From assembly GCA_028015205.1 (NCBI GenBank), contig CM051521.1, positions 95,022,513 through 95,086,512 on the forward strand: 64,000 bases of DNA, written 5' to 3'. This document shows, in pieces, positions 47,920 through 60,230 of this stretch (its first letter is position 1; every line of letters begins with the position of its first letter). Under the pieces are notes generated by a model. That model was not told the origin of the DNA, ran no database searches, and saw only the letters and a list, made by a program, of their open reading frames with translations. Position numbers and translations under genes: made by a program. The DNA comes from Mytilisepta virgata. Taxonomy: Eukaryota > Mollusca > Bivalvia > Mytilida > Mytilidae.

Positions 47920-48519
47920 TTAAACCTGGTTATATCTAAATATATCCTGGTCAGTGAGTTCATCTATAGTGAATTTAATATCTGACCATTTTTTGCATTC
48001 TATAATTGAATCGTTCTGGACGTCAACAATTTTAATGTAATCTTGAGGCAAAGCTATAAATTCACAGTCTTCAAGGATAACAATCGATCCCCAGTTGTGA
48101 TTACATTTTAATCCATGTACTTTGTCTCGTTTCTGACAGCCATCAAATGTTTTCATTTTCTTGTTTGGAATAGGAACACGTTTTATGCGTTTGAATAGAT
48201 CTTTGTCGCATACAACGTACATCTTCTTTTTAATATGCCTCATAAAATGTCCATTTATGATATTATCTCAACAAAATTTGCATTTAACAAAAAACAAGCC
48301 ACGTGTTTGCTGACTTCTTTTAAGTTGGTCAATTATTCTCTCTTGCTCTTCATCTTGATAAATCTTTTCCTGTGTTACAAGTATGTCTCTTGAAATATCA
48401 CAATACTCTCTTGATAGCTTCCTTCATATAATATTGTCTTTCGAAATTTCGAGCCTCTTGTTGGATTTCCTTCTCTGAAGCGAGTATAACTTCTTTTCCA
48501 TCCCTTTGTCGTATTCTAC
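47920..48519 (-). pseudogene. RIG-I-like receptor fragment (helicase end plus C-terminal RNA-binding domain), broken
   Basis: On the minus strand an acceptor (ATTTATTATAG) opens at 48519 with RIRQRDGKEVIL, the motif VI end of RLR helicases, then the helical bridge region. A frameshift near 48405 moves to the frame with REYCDISRDIL and 'VKCKFC', the first zinc-ligand pair. A TGA follows at 48268-48270. Below it a 107-codon open stretch carries 'CNHNWGS', 'KIVDV' and 'KKWSDIKF', matching the RIG-I/MDA5 C-terminal domain (CSHDWG..., KIESFVV, YSKWKDFHF). RLRs are cytosolic sensors of viral RNA. One cysteine of the second zinc pair appears absent. No upstream helicase exons were recognised, so this is a dead remnant or a damaged allele. 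Confidence 0.75.
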
Positions 48520-48899
48520 CTATAATAAATGTAAGTATGTTCAGACTGAATGTAAATCATAAGAATTATTTACCTTAAAGTAAGTTGCAAACTATTGGTT
48601 TAATGCAGTATACTGTAATGTTGACTGTTCCACTTTGTAAGTACATGGGAAGAATTGTTTAAACTGTTGATTCTAGGTGGAAATTTCTTGACAAGCCTCA
48701 ATTAATTTCTGGCTGTGTGAGTATTTATACACCGCATACTTCAAACAAGAAATGAATTCGAATTCACAGCCCTAGTTATCATTAAACAACAAAATGGACA
48801 TAAGTATAGTTTTGATATCAGTTCAATTCTATGAAACACCTTGAAAACGGCGTAGGACAATATTAGCGGATTGATAGGACAAATAATTGATTGAGGGCT

Positions 48900-49720
48900 T
48901 CGTTAAGCGCAGCATGATATGACCGCAAAATGTCGACAGGTGCCGGAACTGTTAAGTAAGTGTGGACACACTAAATGCTTGACCCAATAATGTGTTGGCT
49001 ATCATAATATACATTAAAAAGTAATATTGGAGCTATCATAAAATAATGATAAAAACATTTTCATATGCAGCCACATTGCTTTTTGGCCTTTTCAACCCCT
49101 GATATCTCGAAAAAAGTAAAAGATAGGAAAAATCTGTTGATACACTACTGAAAATACTCATCAAGATGAATTAAAAGAAAACCTCTCAATTGAAATCGGA
49201 CGAAAAATTAAAAAAAATATACGATTCTCATCCCTTGTATCTTTGAAACGATAAAAGATAGAAAAAATGTGTTGACATAGTATTGAAAGGACTCATCCAG
49301 ATGAGTTCAAAAAATATCCATGAGATTCAGATGAAAAGTAAAAAAATTACATATCCAGCCGCATTGCTTTTTTACCCCTTTAAGGTCTGCTATCTCGAAA
49401 ACCGTAAAAGATAGGATATATCTGATGACATACATGTAGCACTCAAAAGGTGAATTAAAATAAAATATCTCCATTGAAATCAGATGAAAAATAAAAAAAA
49501 ATTTAGATGTCCTGCAAAATGGCTAATTTTGGCGCCTTTACATTGTAATCCCTTTTATCTCTGCATTGACAAAATTTACAAAAAATACCTAGGGTAACTT
49601 TTATTGTATTTTTTATGATAAAATATTATTTAAAAAGTCATCAAACTCGGATAAGAAATTAAAAAAGTTTGAAAATTAAAGTGTGTCCCTTTTTCGGACC
49701 ATTATACATGTATATATAAC
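48900..49720. repeat. Internal repeats of unknown family
   Basis: 'TGCAGCCACATTGCTTTTTG', 'ATCTCGAAAAAAGTAAAAGATAGGAAAAA' and 'TGAAATC(G/A)GACGAAAAATTAAAAAAA' recur near 49070, 49250 and 49380. No gene. Confidence 0.5.
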
Positions 49721-50089
49721 GGATAGAATGAAATTTTCCATTTTTAACAAGAAGCATAAAAAAATAAAAACACAAAATCGGATGAAAATTTTGGCTCTCT
49801 CATCTGATTAAAACTTGTTTATGATATAAAAATTTACAACTCTGACATAATCATATATACTACAGAAACAAATACATATCCACTATTCTTCCGTTACTTC
49901 GTCAGTTTTTAGAGAGTAAAATGTCGGGTTAGGTATTAAAATCGTAGGGACTGTACGTACATGTAATTTGTTATAATCCCGAAACGGAAATTAAAGGAAA
50001 CTAAAACTCATATAGTACATTTTCACCAAGAGAACAGTCAAACTACGAACAAAAAATAAAGGATTCCAGGAGACCCTATCGCTCGCCTG

Positions 50090-51010
50090 GATTTTAATTG
50101 CCATTTAAGTTTTAAAAAAATTGTCAATGCACACAAAAAAAGTTACCCCGATGGTTAATGCTAATTCTGAACAGTTGTAGTGTCAGTCATCTTGCAGTTT
50201 GCATTCATTAACAAAGTAACAATTCTTGATCAGTCATGACCATTTTTAATCTCATTGCCCAATTATATTCAGAGAAGATGATCTAGGAAATTTAATCAAT
50301 TAGAAAAGTCCATTTTTTAGACATGAAAGCCATGTTTGTTAGTAGAACAACACCCGGGAAAGAAAATTTATTTAGGTCGTTGGTGGCCATCTTTGATTTC
50401 CAATCGGTACCAAGTAACAATTTGTGGGACGTAGCTTGAAATGATCATTTATGATAACTTTCAAATCTATGGTTCAAGAAGATTTTGGAAATTTAAACAA
50501 TCAGAAAAGCCCCCTTTGCTTATTCGGCTCCACGTTAGTATCACTCCCACCAAGTTTCATACCACCCTATTTAATGTTCTTCAGAAGAAGAATTTTAAAT
50601 ACATCTCGAATTTGTTAACAAAGTCCGACAATGGCAGCCATCTTGGATTCCAAATCAGCACCAAAGTTACACCATTTGGGTATTACAATAATCATTCATG
50701 ACAAGTTTCAAGTCTGCCTAAAGTATATATACCGTTTCAGATAAGATCATTGAAATTTTACCAATCCGAAAAGCCCCCCCCCCTTTTGTGGCCTGGCAGC
50801 CACATGTTGGAGAATGGCATCAAGGTAAGAGGAATTATTCGTGTCCTTATAGGTTTTAAATCCACCAAGCTTGGTATTAATCCGTTGAATTGCCCTTCAG
50901 AACAGAAGGTTTTTTACATGTTCGCATAGGGTTCAAAGTTAACCACTTTGGTTCCTGGCTGCAATCTTGGATTTACGATCGGTACCAAAGCAACAAGACC
51001 TATTAAGGAC
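50090..51010. repeat. Dispersed repeat with GCAGCCATCTTGGATT motif
   Basis: Three sub-repeats with 'AGATTTTGGAAATTTAAACA', 'AAAAGCCCCC' and 'GGCAGCCATCTTGGATTCCA'. The 86-codon frame at 50441 follows the repeat and shows no domain. Confidence 0.5.
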
Positions 51011-51229
51011 GTTTTTAGAAACATATTTTGTAAAGTTTTATAGCTACTAAGCACAAATGTGCACCATTTCTAAATTTGTCCACTACTTCTAGTTGTTCTG
51101 CATTTGAAAGACCTGTAATAAATAAATATATGTCAGGGCATATAAAGGCGTTATGTTTATACTATTCTCATCATGGTAATTCATAGATAAAGAATTGCTA
51201 TTTCAAGGAAGTTTAGTAAAATAAAATAA

Positions 51230-52866
51230 AATAACAATCCAAAGATACTAATATTAGATAGAGTTAATTTATACTATGCTGTATACGACGCATTTCAAGG
51301 AGTTACCTCTCATCAGCAGCATTAAAACATTAACATTTGGAAGACCAAAAACCAAACTTATTTTAAAACAAGAAGTACTCTTAACCAAAACTCCGAAATA
51401 GGAAGCCAAATTCCAGCTAAGGAGATCTACCATGTGCAATACAAGGAATGAACCCTTAGTAATTCTATTATTTTTTTAATTTTGCTAAATACTGGTAATT
51501 TCTATAACAAATCAATGAATAATCGTTTCAGAGAAGTCTGACGACTGGGTTGGCGAATACGCTCGGGGACCTAGGGTCCACCATGCAGAGACATTGTCCC
51601 AGGAGTTTCAAAATAACAACCCAAAGATACTTACTAATATTAGATATAGTTAATTTATACTATGCTGTATACGACGCATTTCAAGGAGTTACAGCTCATC
51701 AGCAGCATTAAAACGGAAACATTTGGAAGACCAAAAACCAAACTTATTTTAAAACAAGAAGTAATCTTAACCAAAACTCCGAAATAGGAAGCCAAATTCC
51801 AGCTAAGGAGATCTACCATGTGCAATACAAGGAATGAACCCTTAGTAATTCTATTATATTTGAATTTTGCTAAATGCTGGTAATTTCTATAACAAATCAA
51901 TGAATAATTATTTTACTATCATATCAAAAGAGATAAAACCATCAGAAATGTACTCAGTTCCTATGGACAACCATATTACTTTTATATATCCATTTTAAAC
52001 GCTATGCCAAGTTAATACGAGTTACTACATAATAATTACAATGTATTGTGTTATGTCTGCATTTTAATTTCATATATGCAGAAATGAGTTTTATGTCTTG
52101 ATTGACCTGTTGGCATTTTTTAATTTGCTCTTCATCTTTTGGGATATTAGTTTGCTTTTTAACATCTTAGGCCTTAAGCACAACTGATGAGTTATAAATC
52201 GACAAAATATGAACATAGTGTGCATCAACATTAGTAACAAAGAATTTATTATTACCACTGTCCCCGAGGGTATTAACAGCTCAGTTGCTAGTATTTCAAT
52301 ACTAGCTCAAAATTTGCATTTTAAATTTTGTGTATCACCCTCGTGTATAGCTCTGTCTTTAGATCGTTTTGGCTTGATCCTTTTCGTAAGCTTGGCATTT
52401 CAAAATTTTCTCTTCAACGTTTGAATATTGTTTTGGTTTTGAACATTTTAAGTCATGAGCACAACTGATGAGTCGTAAATCGAAGAAATCTGCACCTCTT
52501 AAGCATCAGAACTGGTATTAAAAATAACAATCCAAAGATACTTATATTAGATATAGTAAATTTATACTATGCTGTATACGACGCATTTCAAGGAGTTACC
52601 TCTCATCAGCAGCATTAAAACCGAAATATTTGGAAGACCAAAAACAAAACGTATATTAAACAAGAAGTACTCAACCAAAAATACCAAAATAGGAAGCCAA
52701 ATTTCAGCTAAGGAGATCTACCATGTGCAATACAAGGAATGAACCCTTAGTATTTCTATTATTTTTGAATTTTGCTAAATACTGGTAATTTTTGTAACAA
52801 ATCAATGAATAATCATGTCAGACAAGTCTGACGACTGGGTTGGCGAATACCCTCGGGGACCTAGTC
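51230..52866. repeat. Three direct copies of a 300-350 bp repeat
   Basis: Copies at 51230-51585, 51610-51912 and 52521-52866, each beginning AAATAACAAYCCAAAGATAC and containing 'TGCTGTATACGACGCATTTC'. Copies 1 and 3 continue into 'AAGTCTGACGACTGGGTTGG'. The minus-strand frame of 81 codons at 51655-51900 is open only in the middle copy. Confidence 0.75.
52240..52500 (+). repeat. Dispersed bivalve repeat ('CGAGGGTATTAACAGCTCAG' family)
   Basis: Starts CCCCGAGGGTATTAACAGCTCAGTTG in part and ends 'GAGCACAACTGATGAGTCGT'. This order is known from very common bivalve repeats ending CTGATGAGTC. A 71-codon frame inside it is not considered a gene. Confidence 0.5.
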
Positions 52867-53159
52867 ATCTTTTACCGCATTTTCAACATTTTGATCTCGA
52901 GCACTGCTGGTGTCTCTCAGTTGTTAGTCAACGAAATGGCCATACAGTGCATCAAATTTATTTCGGTATATTGAAATACATTTTATTGGTATCAAATAAT
53001 TTATTACGTAGCCTAGTGTAACTCCTGGTTTATACAGACTGTTTTCATTTACATTTTTAGCGATTGTGTGGTATGATTTTTGTATTTTAGATTTTGTCAG
53101 TCCTCATATTGAATTTTTTCAGTACTGATCCGTATTCTTTTCAATTTTAAGATAAAATT

Positions 53160-53935
53160 TAACTAGAGGCTCTCAAGAGCCTGTATAGCTCACCTGAATT
53201 TAACTTTTCACCTTGAGCAGGACTAAATATTTAACTGTTGCAGTCAATTTGGCTGGTTTTCTATGTTCTATGTTAAACTAAGTTCGGATGTGGCAGCCAT
53301 CTTGGTTGACAGTCCAGGTCAATGGACACATTTATAAGAGAACCATCTCAAGACCATTACTGCTAAGTCTTGTTCCAAATGGCTATGTGGTTTCAAACAA
53401 GAAGATTTTTAAACGAATTTTCCAATAACCCCTATTTTAAACTAAATTCGGCTGTGGCGGCCATGTTGGTTGACAGTCCGAGTTGTCGGACATAATTCTG
53501 AAAGAGGACCATCTAAGGACCATTGCTACCAAGTCTAGTTCTAATTGGCTTAGTGGTTTCAGACGAGAAGATTTTTGAGTGAATTTCCCATAGGGTCTTT
53601 GTTAAACTTAGTTCGGCTGTGACGATTCATCTTGGTTAACAGTCTGGGTCATCGGAAATATTTCTGAAAGAGAACCTCCTGAGGATCATTACTGCAAAGT
53701 TTGGTTCCAATTGGCCTTTTAGTTTCATAGAGAAGCAGATTTTTTAAATTCATCCCCCTTTATTTCTCTATTTTTAGTAACAGCAGCCGGTTGGAAGTCG
53801 GTGAAGCCGGACATAAGTTTAAAAGCGAGCCATCCATGAACCATTCTACCATAGTTCGGTAACAATTGGCCTAGTGGTTTCAGAGGAGAAGATCTTTAAA
53901 GGAAAGTTTACACCGAACGCCGTATTTTAAGGACA
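53160..53935 (-). mobile_element. AGCTCACC-family element, reverse orientation, 5' truncated
   Basis: The left edge AACTAGAGGCTCTCAAGAGC is the reversed 3' stem-loop. Sub-repeats with 'GCGGCCATGTTGGTTGACAG' follow. The 5' TTTTAGCTCACC end is not found. It lies just before the unit-1/unit-2 junction. Confidence 0.7.
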
Positions 53936-54443
53936 AAAACTAATATAAGGGGTCAATCAATGATTTTGGTCATGTTGACGTATTTGTAGATCTTACTTAG
54001 TTGAACGTCTTTGCTGTTTATAATTTGTCTTTATCTATAATAATATTCAAGATAGTAACCTAAAACTGCAAACTTTCCTTAAAATTAACAATTCGGGGGC
54101 AATGTGATAAAATCTGTGTTACCGTGCATTTCGTGAACAATAACCTCGATTATCGAGTATTTGAAGAGAGGGATATTTTAGCGAACCAAGAATGTTCTAT
54201 GATGTATGCCACTTCTTCATGCGATCCGTGAAAATCCTCCCAAATAAGTGAAAGACATCATTTGGAATAACATTAAATGACGGATGGTCACAAAGATATA
54301 CATGAAAAAAAGGGGGAGGGGGTGTGTACAAATTCGATTTGTACCAAAATAGTCACAATGCAATATTTATCTGTTTTCTTTAATTTTGGAAAAAAAATAG
54401 CGATCATATTCCTACCTTCCCCTCTGCATCATATTTTCTAAAA

Positions 54444-55577
54444 TTTTTAGCTCATCAGAGCCGAAGTGTCATGTGAGCTATTGTCATCGCTTGGCGTCCG
54501 TCATCCGTCAGCCACAATCCAGGGGGTCCCTTCCCAAATTATGTCCGATGGTCCCGACATCTGACCAAGATGGCCGCCACAGCGGAACTTAGTTTAACAT
54601 AGGACCCTATGGGAAATTCACATAAAAATATTCTTGTCTGAAAGTCTTTTCCGAATTAGAACCAAACTGTGGTGGAATGGTCAAAATGTGGTCCTCTTTC
54701 AAAAGTGTGTCTGATGGCACCGACGTCCAACCAAGATGGCCGCCACATCCAAACTTAGTTTAACAAAGGACCCTATGGGAAATTCATTTCAAAATTATCT
54801 TGTCTGAAACTACTGAGCCAATTGCAACCAAACTTACCAGCAATGGTCCTTAGATGTCCTCTTTCAGAAGTGTATCCAATGAATCGGACGATAAACCAAG
54901 ATGGCCGCCACAGCCGAACTTAGTTTAACATAGGACCCTATGAGAAATTCATTTAAAAATCGTCTTGTCTGAAAATACTGAGCCAATTGCATCCAAACTT
55001 TGCAACAATGATTCTAAGATGGTCCTCTTTTAGACTTGTGTCCGATGAACCGGATGATCAACCAAGATTGCCACCACAGCTGAACTAAGTTTAACACAAG
55101 ACCCTGTTGGAAATTCATTTAAAAATCTTTCTTGTCTGAAACAACTGAGCCAATTAGAACAAGACTTGGCAGCAATGGTCCTTAGATTGTCCTCTTTCAG
55201 AATTGTGTCGGATGACCTGGACTCTCAACTGAGATGGCCGCCACAGCCGAACATATTTTAACATTGCACCCTATGGAAAATTCATTAAAAAATCTTCTTT
55301 TCTGAAACTACCGAGAGGTTGGAACCAAACTTAGCAGCAATGGTCCTTAGAAGGTCCTCTTTCAGAATTATGTCCGTTGACCCAAGGACACCACAGCCGA
55401 ACTTTTAACCCTATGTTTGTTTGTTTGTTTGTTTGATGTTTTACGCCGTTTTCACCACATTTGGCAAGTTTTTGTTGGTGGAGGAAGCCGGAGTACCCGG
55501 AGAGAAACATGAACTTCGGTAGGAAAATTAGCAAACCTTGTCAATTAAGATCGGAGTCGAACACACACCGCCACAGG
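54444..55577 (+). mobile_element. AGCTCACC-family element fused to a truncated SINE
   Basis: Partner of 26307-27527. The reverse SINE starts at 55413 with (GTTT)n and stops within 'CCACAGGTGAG', which joins directly to the element's terminal 'CCTCTTGTTA'. The SINE head and the element's 3' part are lost. Confidence 0.75.
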
Positions 55578-56140
55578 TGAGCCTCTTGTTATTGTATACC
55601 TTACTTAAATGACATAAAATCCGCTTTGCAGGTTTAAGTAACTTTAGGAGACATATATGTAATACATATATTTGAAATCTGCTGTGTGAAACAGAACAAT
55701 TATTAACTGATAGTCTTCTGGAGTATTAGAGAATGTCACGCTAGGGTTTTTTTGTGGGTTCACCTTGCGAAAGAATTTGTTTTAGTGTCGCCTAAACTTT
55801 GTTTAACCTTAGGTGGATTCTTTATCTTTGGATATGAATACTTGTCTTATGTTTGTTACCGGGTTTGCTTTATTGGCCTGGTTTCTGTATTTTGGAATTC
55901 TATTCATTTGAGTTCACATTGCAAGTTTTGCGCTGTCATGTTCTGGTTCTCTTTAGTTTGATATTTAATTTTTCCTGCTTTGATTGAGTTTATGTGGTAG
56001 TTGTTTGCTGTGTTATAACGAGTTCGCCTTGTCTTTGGCTTTTAGTAAAATAAATGTGGAATTTTCCAGCTTTCTTATTGCAAGTTACCATGCACAGAAA
56101 TATACTCTTATACTTATTAAGAATTGTATTTATTTATCTG

Positions 56141-56239
56141 GGCCTCGGTGGTCGAGTGGTCTACGTAGTTCGTCACTACTATTAATGTTCAAAATAGCCA
56201 AATGTGCAGAAAACGGAGTAAAACCACAACTAAACAAAC
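56141..56239 (+). mobile_element. tRNA-derived SINE with internal deletion
   Basis: The head GGCCTCGGTGGTCGAGTGGT is joined after 'ACTATTAATGTTCA' to the tail 'AAATAGCCAAATGTGCAGAA'. About 140 bases including the B box are missing compared with 28064-28302. Confidence 0.8.
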
Positions 56240-56637
56240 GTAAATATTTTATTAACTTGTGTAACGTAGGCAAGACTTTTCATGGTATTTTAAGACCATT
56301 GACCACTTTGAATACAGTTTTGAAGACATATAGCTTTCTCCAGCTTCATATTATATGTTTAATGGGAGTTTACATTGCTATAGGGCTTAAGTTAATGTGC
56401 TGTCTTTCTTTAATCTATTATATATATTATTTTATTCTTTTAGTTACGCATGTGTCTTTGTGGCGTTTGTTTGTTGTGTTCCATTCTCCTGACCTTGTCT
56501 TTTCCTTTGACGTCGAATTTGTGGACTTTTTCCATTGTTTTGTCGCTTATGTATTCTTTTGCCGATACATGTACATGTAAAAATGTAAGATTAACTGAAT
56601 GTAGGAAAACTTGCCTTATCTCTGGTTTTTATTTTAG

Positions 56638-57278
56638 ACCAATGTCTGAGTCATCGAGAGTTTTGGAAGAACAGATATAATAAACAAGGAATGGAATTTG
56701 ATTGGTTAACAGATCCTGCAACAACGGTTGAGTCAGTATTACCATATCTATGTAAGACAGAAAACCATGACGTTATTAATATTATGGATCTTGGCTGTGG
56801 CACTTCATTGTTTTCATGTAAACTGTTTGAAAATCTGATAGAAAAGACGAACCTATTTTGCTTTGACTGTGTTTAAGATTCACTTCACTTTCAAAGACAT
56901 CTTTCAAATAGATCAAGTGCTCGTGTGAATCCAGAAAATGAACTTTTGTGTCGATTTCATTTTGTTTGTGGTGATGCAGAGCAACTTCCTTTTAGAAATG
57001 AAATGATGCATTTAATTGTTGATAAAGGCACCACGGACTTTCTTCTTAAGGACAAAATCAATGGAAGGAAACGGACTTCATCAGTTCTTGTAGAAATATT
57101 CCGAGTATTAGTTCCGAATGGATGTCTATTACAGTTTACTGATGAGGATCCAGATGTTAAAATTCCATTTCTCGAGGAAGCGTTATTAACCCAAAATATT
57201 TCAGTTAATTTTAAAACTTTACAAGGTGACACTGAAAACATGGAATATTTTATGTATAGAGTTTTAAAAAATAAATAA
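56638..57278 (+). pseudogene. CSKMT/METTL12-like exon, second copy with in-frame stop
   Basis: Same 641-bp length and acceptor as 28683-29323. A single change turns a Leu codon TTA into TAA at 56874-56876, shortly after the SAM-binding motif (MDLGCGTS) and before the DKGT and DEDPDV motifs. Other replacements: Arg-Val-Asp to Gly-Met-Glu before FDW, Tyr to Cys, Ser to Phe after DKGTTD, Ala to Val. Replacement changes outnumber silent ones by eye, which fits loss of constraint. No indels, so the copy is young. Confidence 0.75.
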
Positions 57279-57544
57279 ACTTTCCGAGAGCATTTCATAT
57301 TCATGACCCCATTCCGGCTTACGAAAACAGTATGTAAAGTTTAGGATATCTTATTTATTGTATCAATATCAAAAGTCGTTTCGAAAAAATATGTTTAAAG
57401 AAAAAATGTTGAGGCAGATTTGTAATCCGAGGACATTAACTCAACCAAAATAAACTGGAAGAAAATTCTAAATCGTTCTGCACCTTAATTCCCTGCCCTA
57501 ATATTAAAAGTGGTTTTGAAAAAGGTGCGAAAATTTTCAAGTGT

Positions 57545-58733
57545 TTTTTTTTAACTCACCTGACCTAAGTTGTCATGTACACTATTGCCATCACTTTTAG
57601 TCCGTCGTCCTTCCGTCAATATTTCACATTTTGAACTTTTAGAGGACCTGTGAATGGATTGTCACGAAACATGGCACAAATGTTCCTTACAAGGTGCTGA
57701 CCAAGTGTTCTTACTTTGGTGATGACTAAGTGTTCTTAGTTTGGTGCTGATCAGTCATCCAACATGGCTGACAGCGGGGAACTTAGTTTAACATAGAACC
57801 CTATGGGAAATACATACAAAAATCTTCTAGAGAACCGCTGAATGGATTGAAACAAAACATGGCATGAATGTTCCTTATTAGATACCGATCCGTCATTTAA
57901 TGTGGCCTCCAGGGTGGGGGAAGGGGGGGGGGCTTAGTTTAACACAGGACTCTATGGGAATTACATACAAACGGATTCTTATTGAAAATTTGAGAAATAA
58001 TTCACGCTGAATTCAAAATATCATGATTTTACCACGGGTAGGCCCTTAATGCCAAATATTTTGCTATGAGCGACAGGGAGTGGTAAAATATCGCCATAAA
58101 GGGCCTACCCGGGGTAAAATCATTATACTTTCAAGCCACCGTGGACTATTTCTATTCTAATAGCGAGCGTAGCTATGGGAGCATATGGGTCATTGAGAAA
58201 AGTCTTTGTTTGATGGGGGCAGCCATTATTCAATCCGAAGTGAATTTATTTGTTAAAGCGAATATGACCATATTGTGCTACATACTAAGGCTAGAAAAAG
58301 TTTCGTTCGCCGGAAACGGAAGTAAGTAAAGTGAGGGAAATAACTTGCTTCAAATTATGATTTTAGAGTCAGAATCGTGATAGCGGAAATGAGTTTCTGG
58401 AAAGGGCTATTGCTGTGCTCGCATCATTGGCCACTCCAACAGATTATTGTGACAGTTTCTGCTACATTTTGAGACGCCGCAACATAGGTATTCAGACATG
58501 AAGACACCGTTACACAACGCAAGTTATACTATGACGTCGTTAAAATTTGTTGGAAACTACTATGACGTTGCCAAACAAGCTATCTGACGTCTGTGACGTT
58601 GGAACCAATATAACCGTATTTTACCACGGATGTAGACTGAAAGCGTTTGAAGCAGGTCATATTAGAGTACTGAATTAGCAATGAACACTTTGAAATATCA
58701 GGTGAGCGATACAGACTCCTGGGAGTTTGTGGA
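57545..58733 (+). mobile_element. AGCTCACC-family element, with 3' end
   Basis: Partner of 29579-30040 but continuing to AGGTGAGCGATACAGACTCC. Inside it, 58020-58125 is a hairpin: ATGATTTTACC...GGGTAGGCCCTT pairs with AAGGGCCTACCCGGGGTAAA and ATCAT. Confidence 0.65.
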
Positions 58734-59810
58734 TTTTCTTTCATTTTCATAATAATTTATTAATGAGAATTCATTATTACATGGAAATAATGATAGAGCT
58801 TAAAGTAAAATCGAAATTAAAGCTGACAGTATCCAGCTAATAATCTTCAATTTAAAGCAGGGGATTTCGGATAATGAGTTGCTGACTGAGCAACAGCCTT
58901 ATTTATACAACAGCCTGTTGAATTGTTACAATTTAATACAGAACTGTAAACAATTCTTCATCATCCATTTCAGGAATGTTTCCAATTTTTGAAGTGGTTT
59001 ATGAATGCCGTAAGGTTAACAAGGTTATTGAAGTATAATTTCCAAACAGAAGTACAATGATTCCTCGATCTCAAGCATCAATAATGACATGGGACTATTT
59101 GAATTTACAAGTGACGGATTAATCCGTTGGTTATGTCACAAGACCAAACCAGGTTATACAGTATAACCAATGTTGCTTTAAGCGGTTCAGCCAATCAAAA
59201 TACAGTATTCAAATAAAATTAAATTATAAATAAATGTATGAATAGATAAAAAGTAAGAGCTCGTGTTATTTCTGAACTAAATTTCCCAAGCATTCACCTG
59301 TGAAAATTATTCTGATGAATGTTGAAATATGTATATATAAAGTGCATTGAAATTGAGAACGTATATTGTTACCACCGAATGGATGTGTGTGGTTGTGGAA
59401 TGAAGTCCACCTCAGTTGCTAGTATTGTAACACCGACAAGAATTTACACTTAAAATATACTTTAATAGAATTGTTTTGAAACCATTGAGTATCTTCTTCG
59501 GGTATAGCTGTTTTGGGGTTTAAGTTTTATGGTCGGTTTGAATTTGCTATACAACTTTCTACTTTCCACATTTCGGCTTTTTGCGCTACTGATGGAACAT
59601 AATTTGTTGGAGTAGACATTTAGAGTTCATCAAAATGAGTATCAGGATATGAAATGGCAACGCTTGTCACATGCAATCTGAATATTTTATGAAAATAGTA
59701 TTCAAAATAACTAAAATGACACTGCGACTATCTCAATTTTAGACTGTAGATTTTTGTACATCAACGTAAAGACTTTTAAAAACTATACATTTTATCAGTC
59801 ATCAATGCAA

Positions 59811-60230
59811 AGCGGACGTCCCTATTGACTATTGAGTATTTCTGAATTGGATGAGTTAAGTGTTGTGCTTAATTAATGATATCTGTATTGGCCTAAGTAT
59901 CGGTCCTCGGTTGGCCAGAGGCTTCATATAGCAAGCCCCCGAACAATAACAAACGAATAATATCATAGTACACAAGTGGTGAATTAAACAAGGAAGGAAA
60001 TGGTCATATATAGGACTCAAAGCGGACGTCCCTATTGACTGTTGAGTATTTCTGAATTGGATGAGTTAAGTGTTGTGCTTAATTAATGATATCTGTATTA
60101 GCCTAAGTATCGGTCCTCGGTTGGCCAGAGGCTTCATATAGCAAGCCCCCTAACAATAACAAACGAATAATATCATAGTACACAAGTGGTGAATTAAACA
60201 AGGAAGGACATGGTCATATGTAGGACTCAA
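59811..60230 (+). repeat. 210-bp tandem duplication, only in unit 2
   Basis: AGCGGACGTCCCTATTGACT starts at 59811 and again at 60021; both copies run to 'GGTCATATRTAGGACTCAAA'. Unit 1 has one copy, interrupted by the LTR-like insertion. Confidence 0.85.

Larger units (their letters stand above)
25963..54098 (+). repeat. Unit 1 of a 28-kb tandem duplication
   Basis: Similarity to unit 2 begins at 'GCAATGTGATAAAATCTGTG' (25963 here, 54099 in unit 2). It is followed collinearly through the methyltransferase exon, receptor exons 1-2 and all repeats up to 36020/64000, where the window ends. Offset is 28136 at the start and 27980 at the end. Identity looks to be about 95 percent or higher by eye. 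Because unit 2 starts where unit 1 would end, a head-to-tail tandem duplication is the simplest reading. Confidence 0.75.

Noticed and set aside
48268..48270. TGA in the RLR-like frame read as selenocysteine
   Set aside because: A frameshift lies in the same exon, RLRs have no selenocysteine at this place, and no SECIS-like hairpin was noticed.
58141..58329. 62-codon frame in the unit-2-specific segment
   Set aside because: Starts with GTG, lies within a repeat, and is absent from unit 1.
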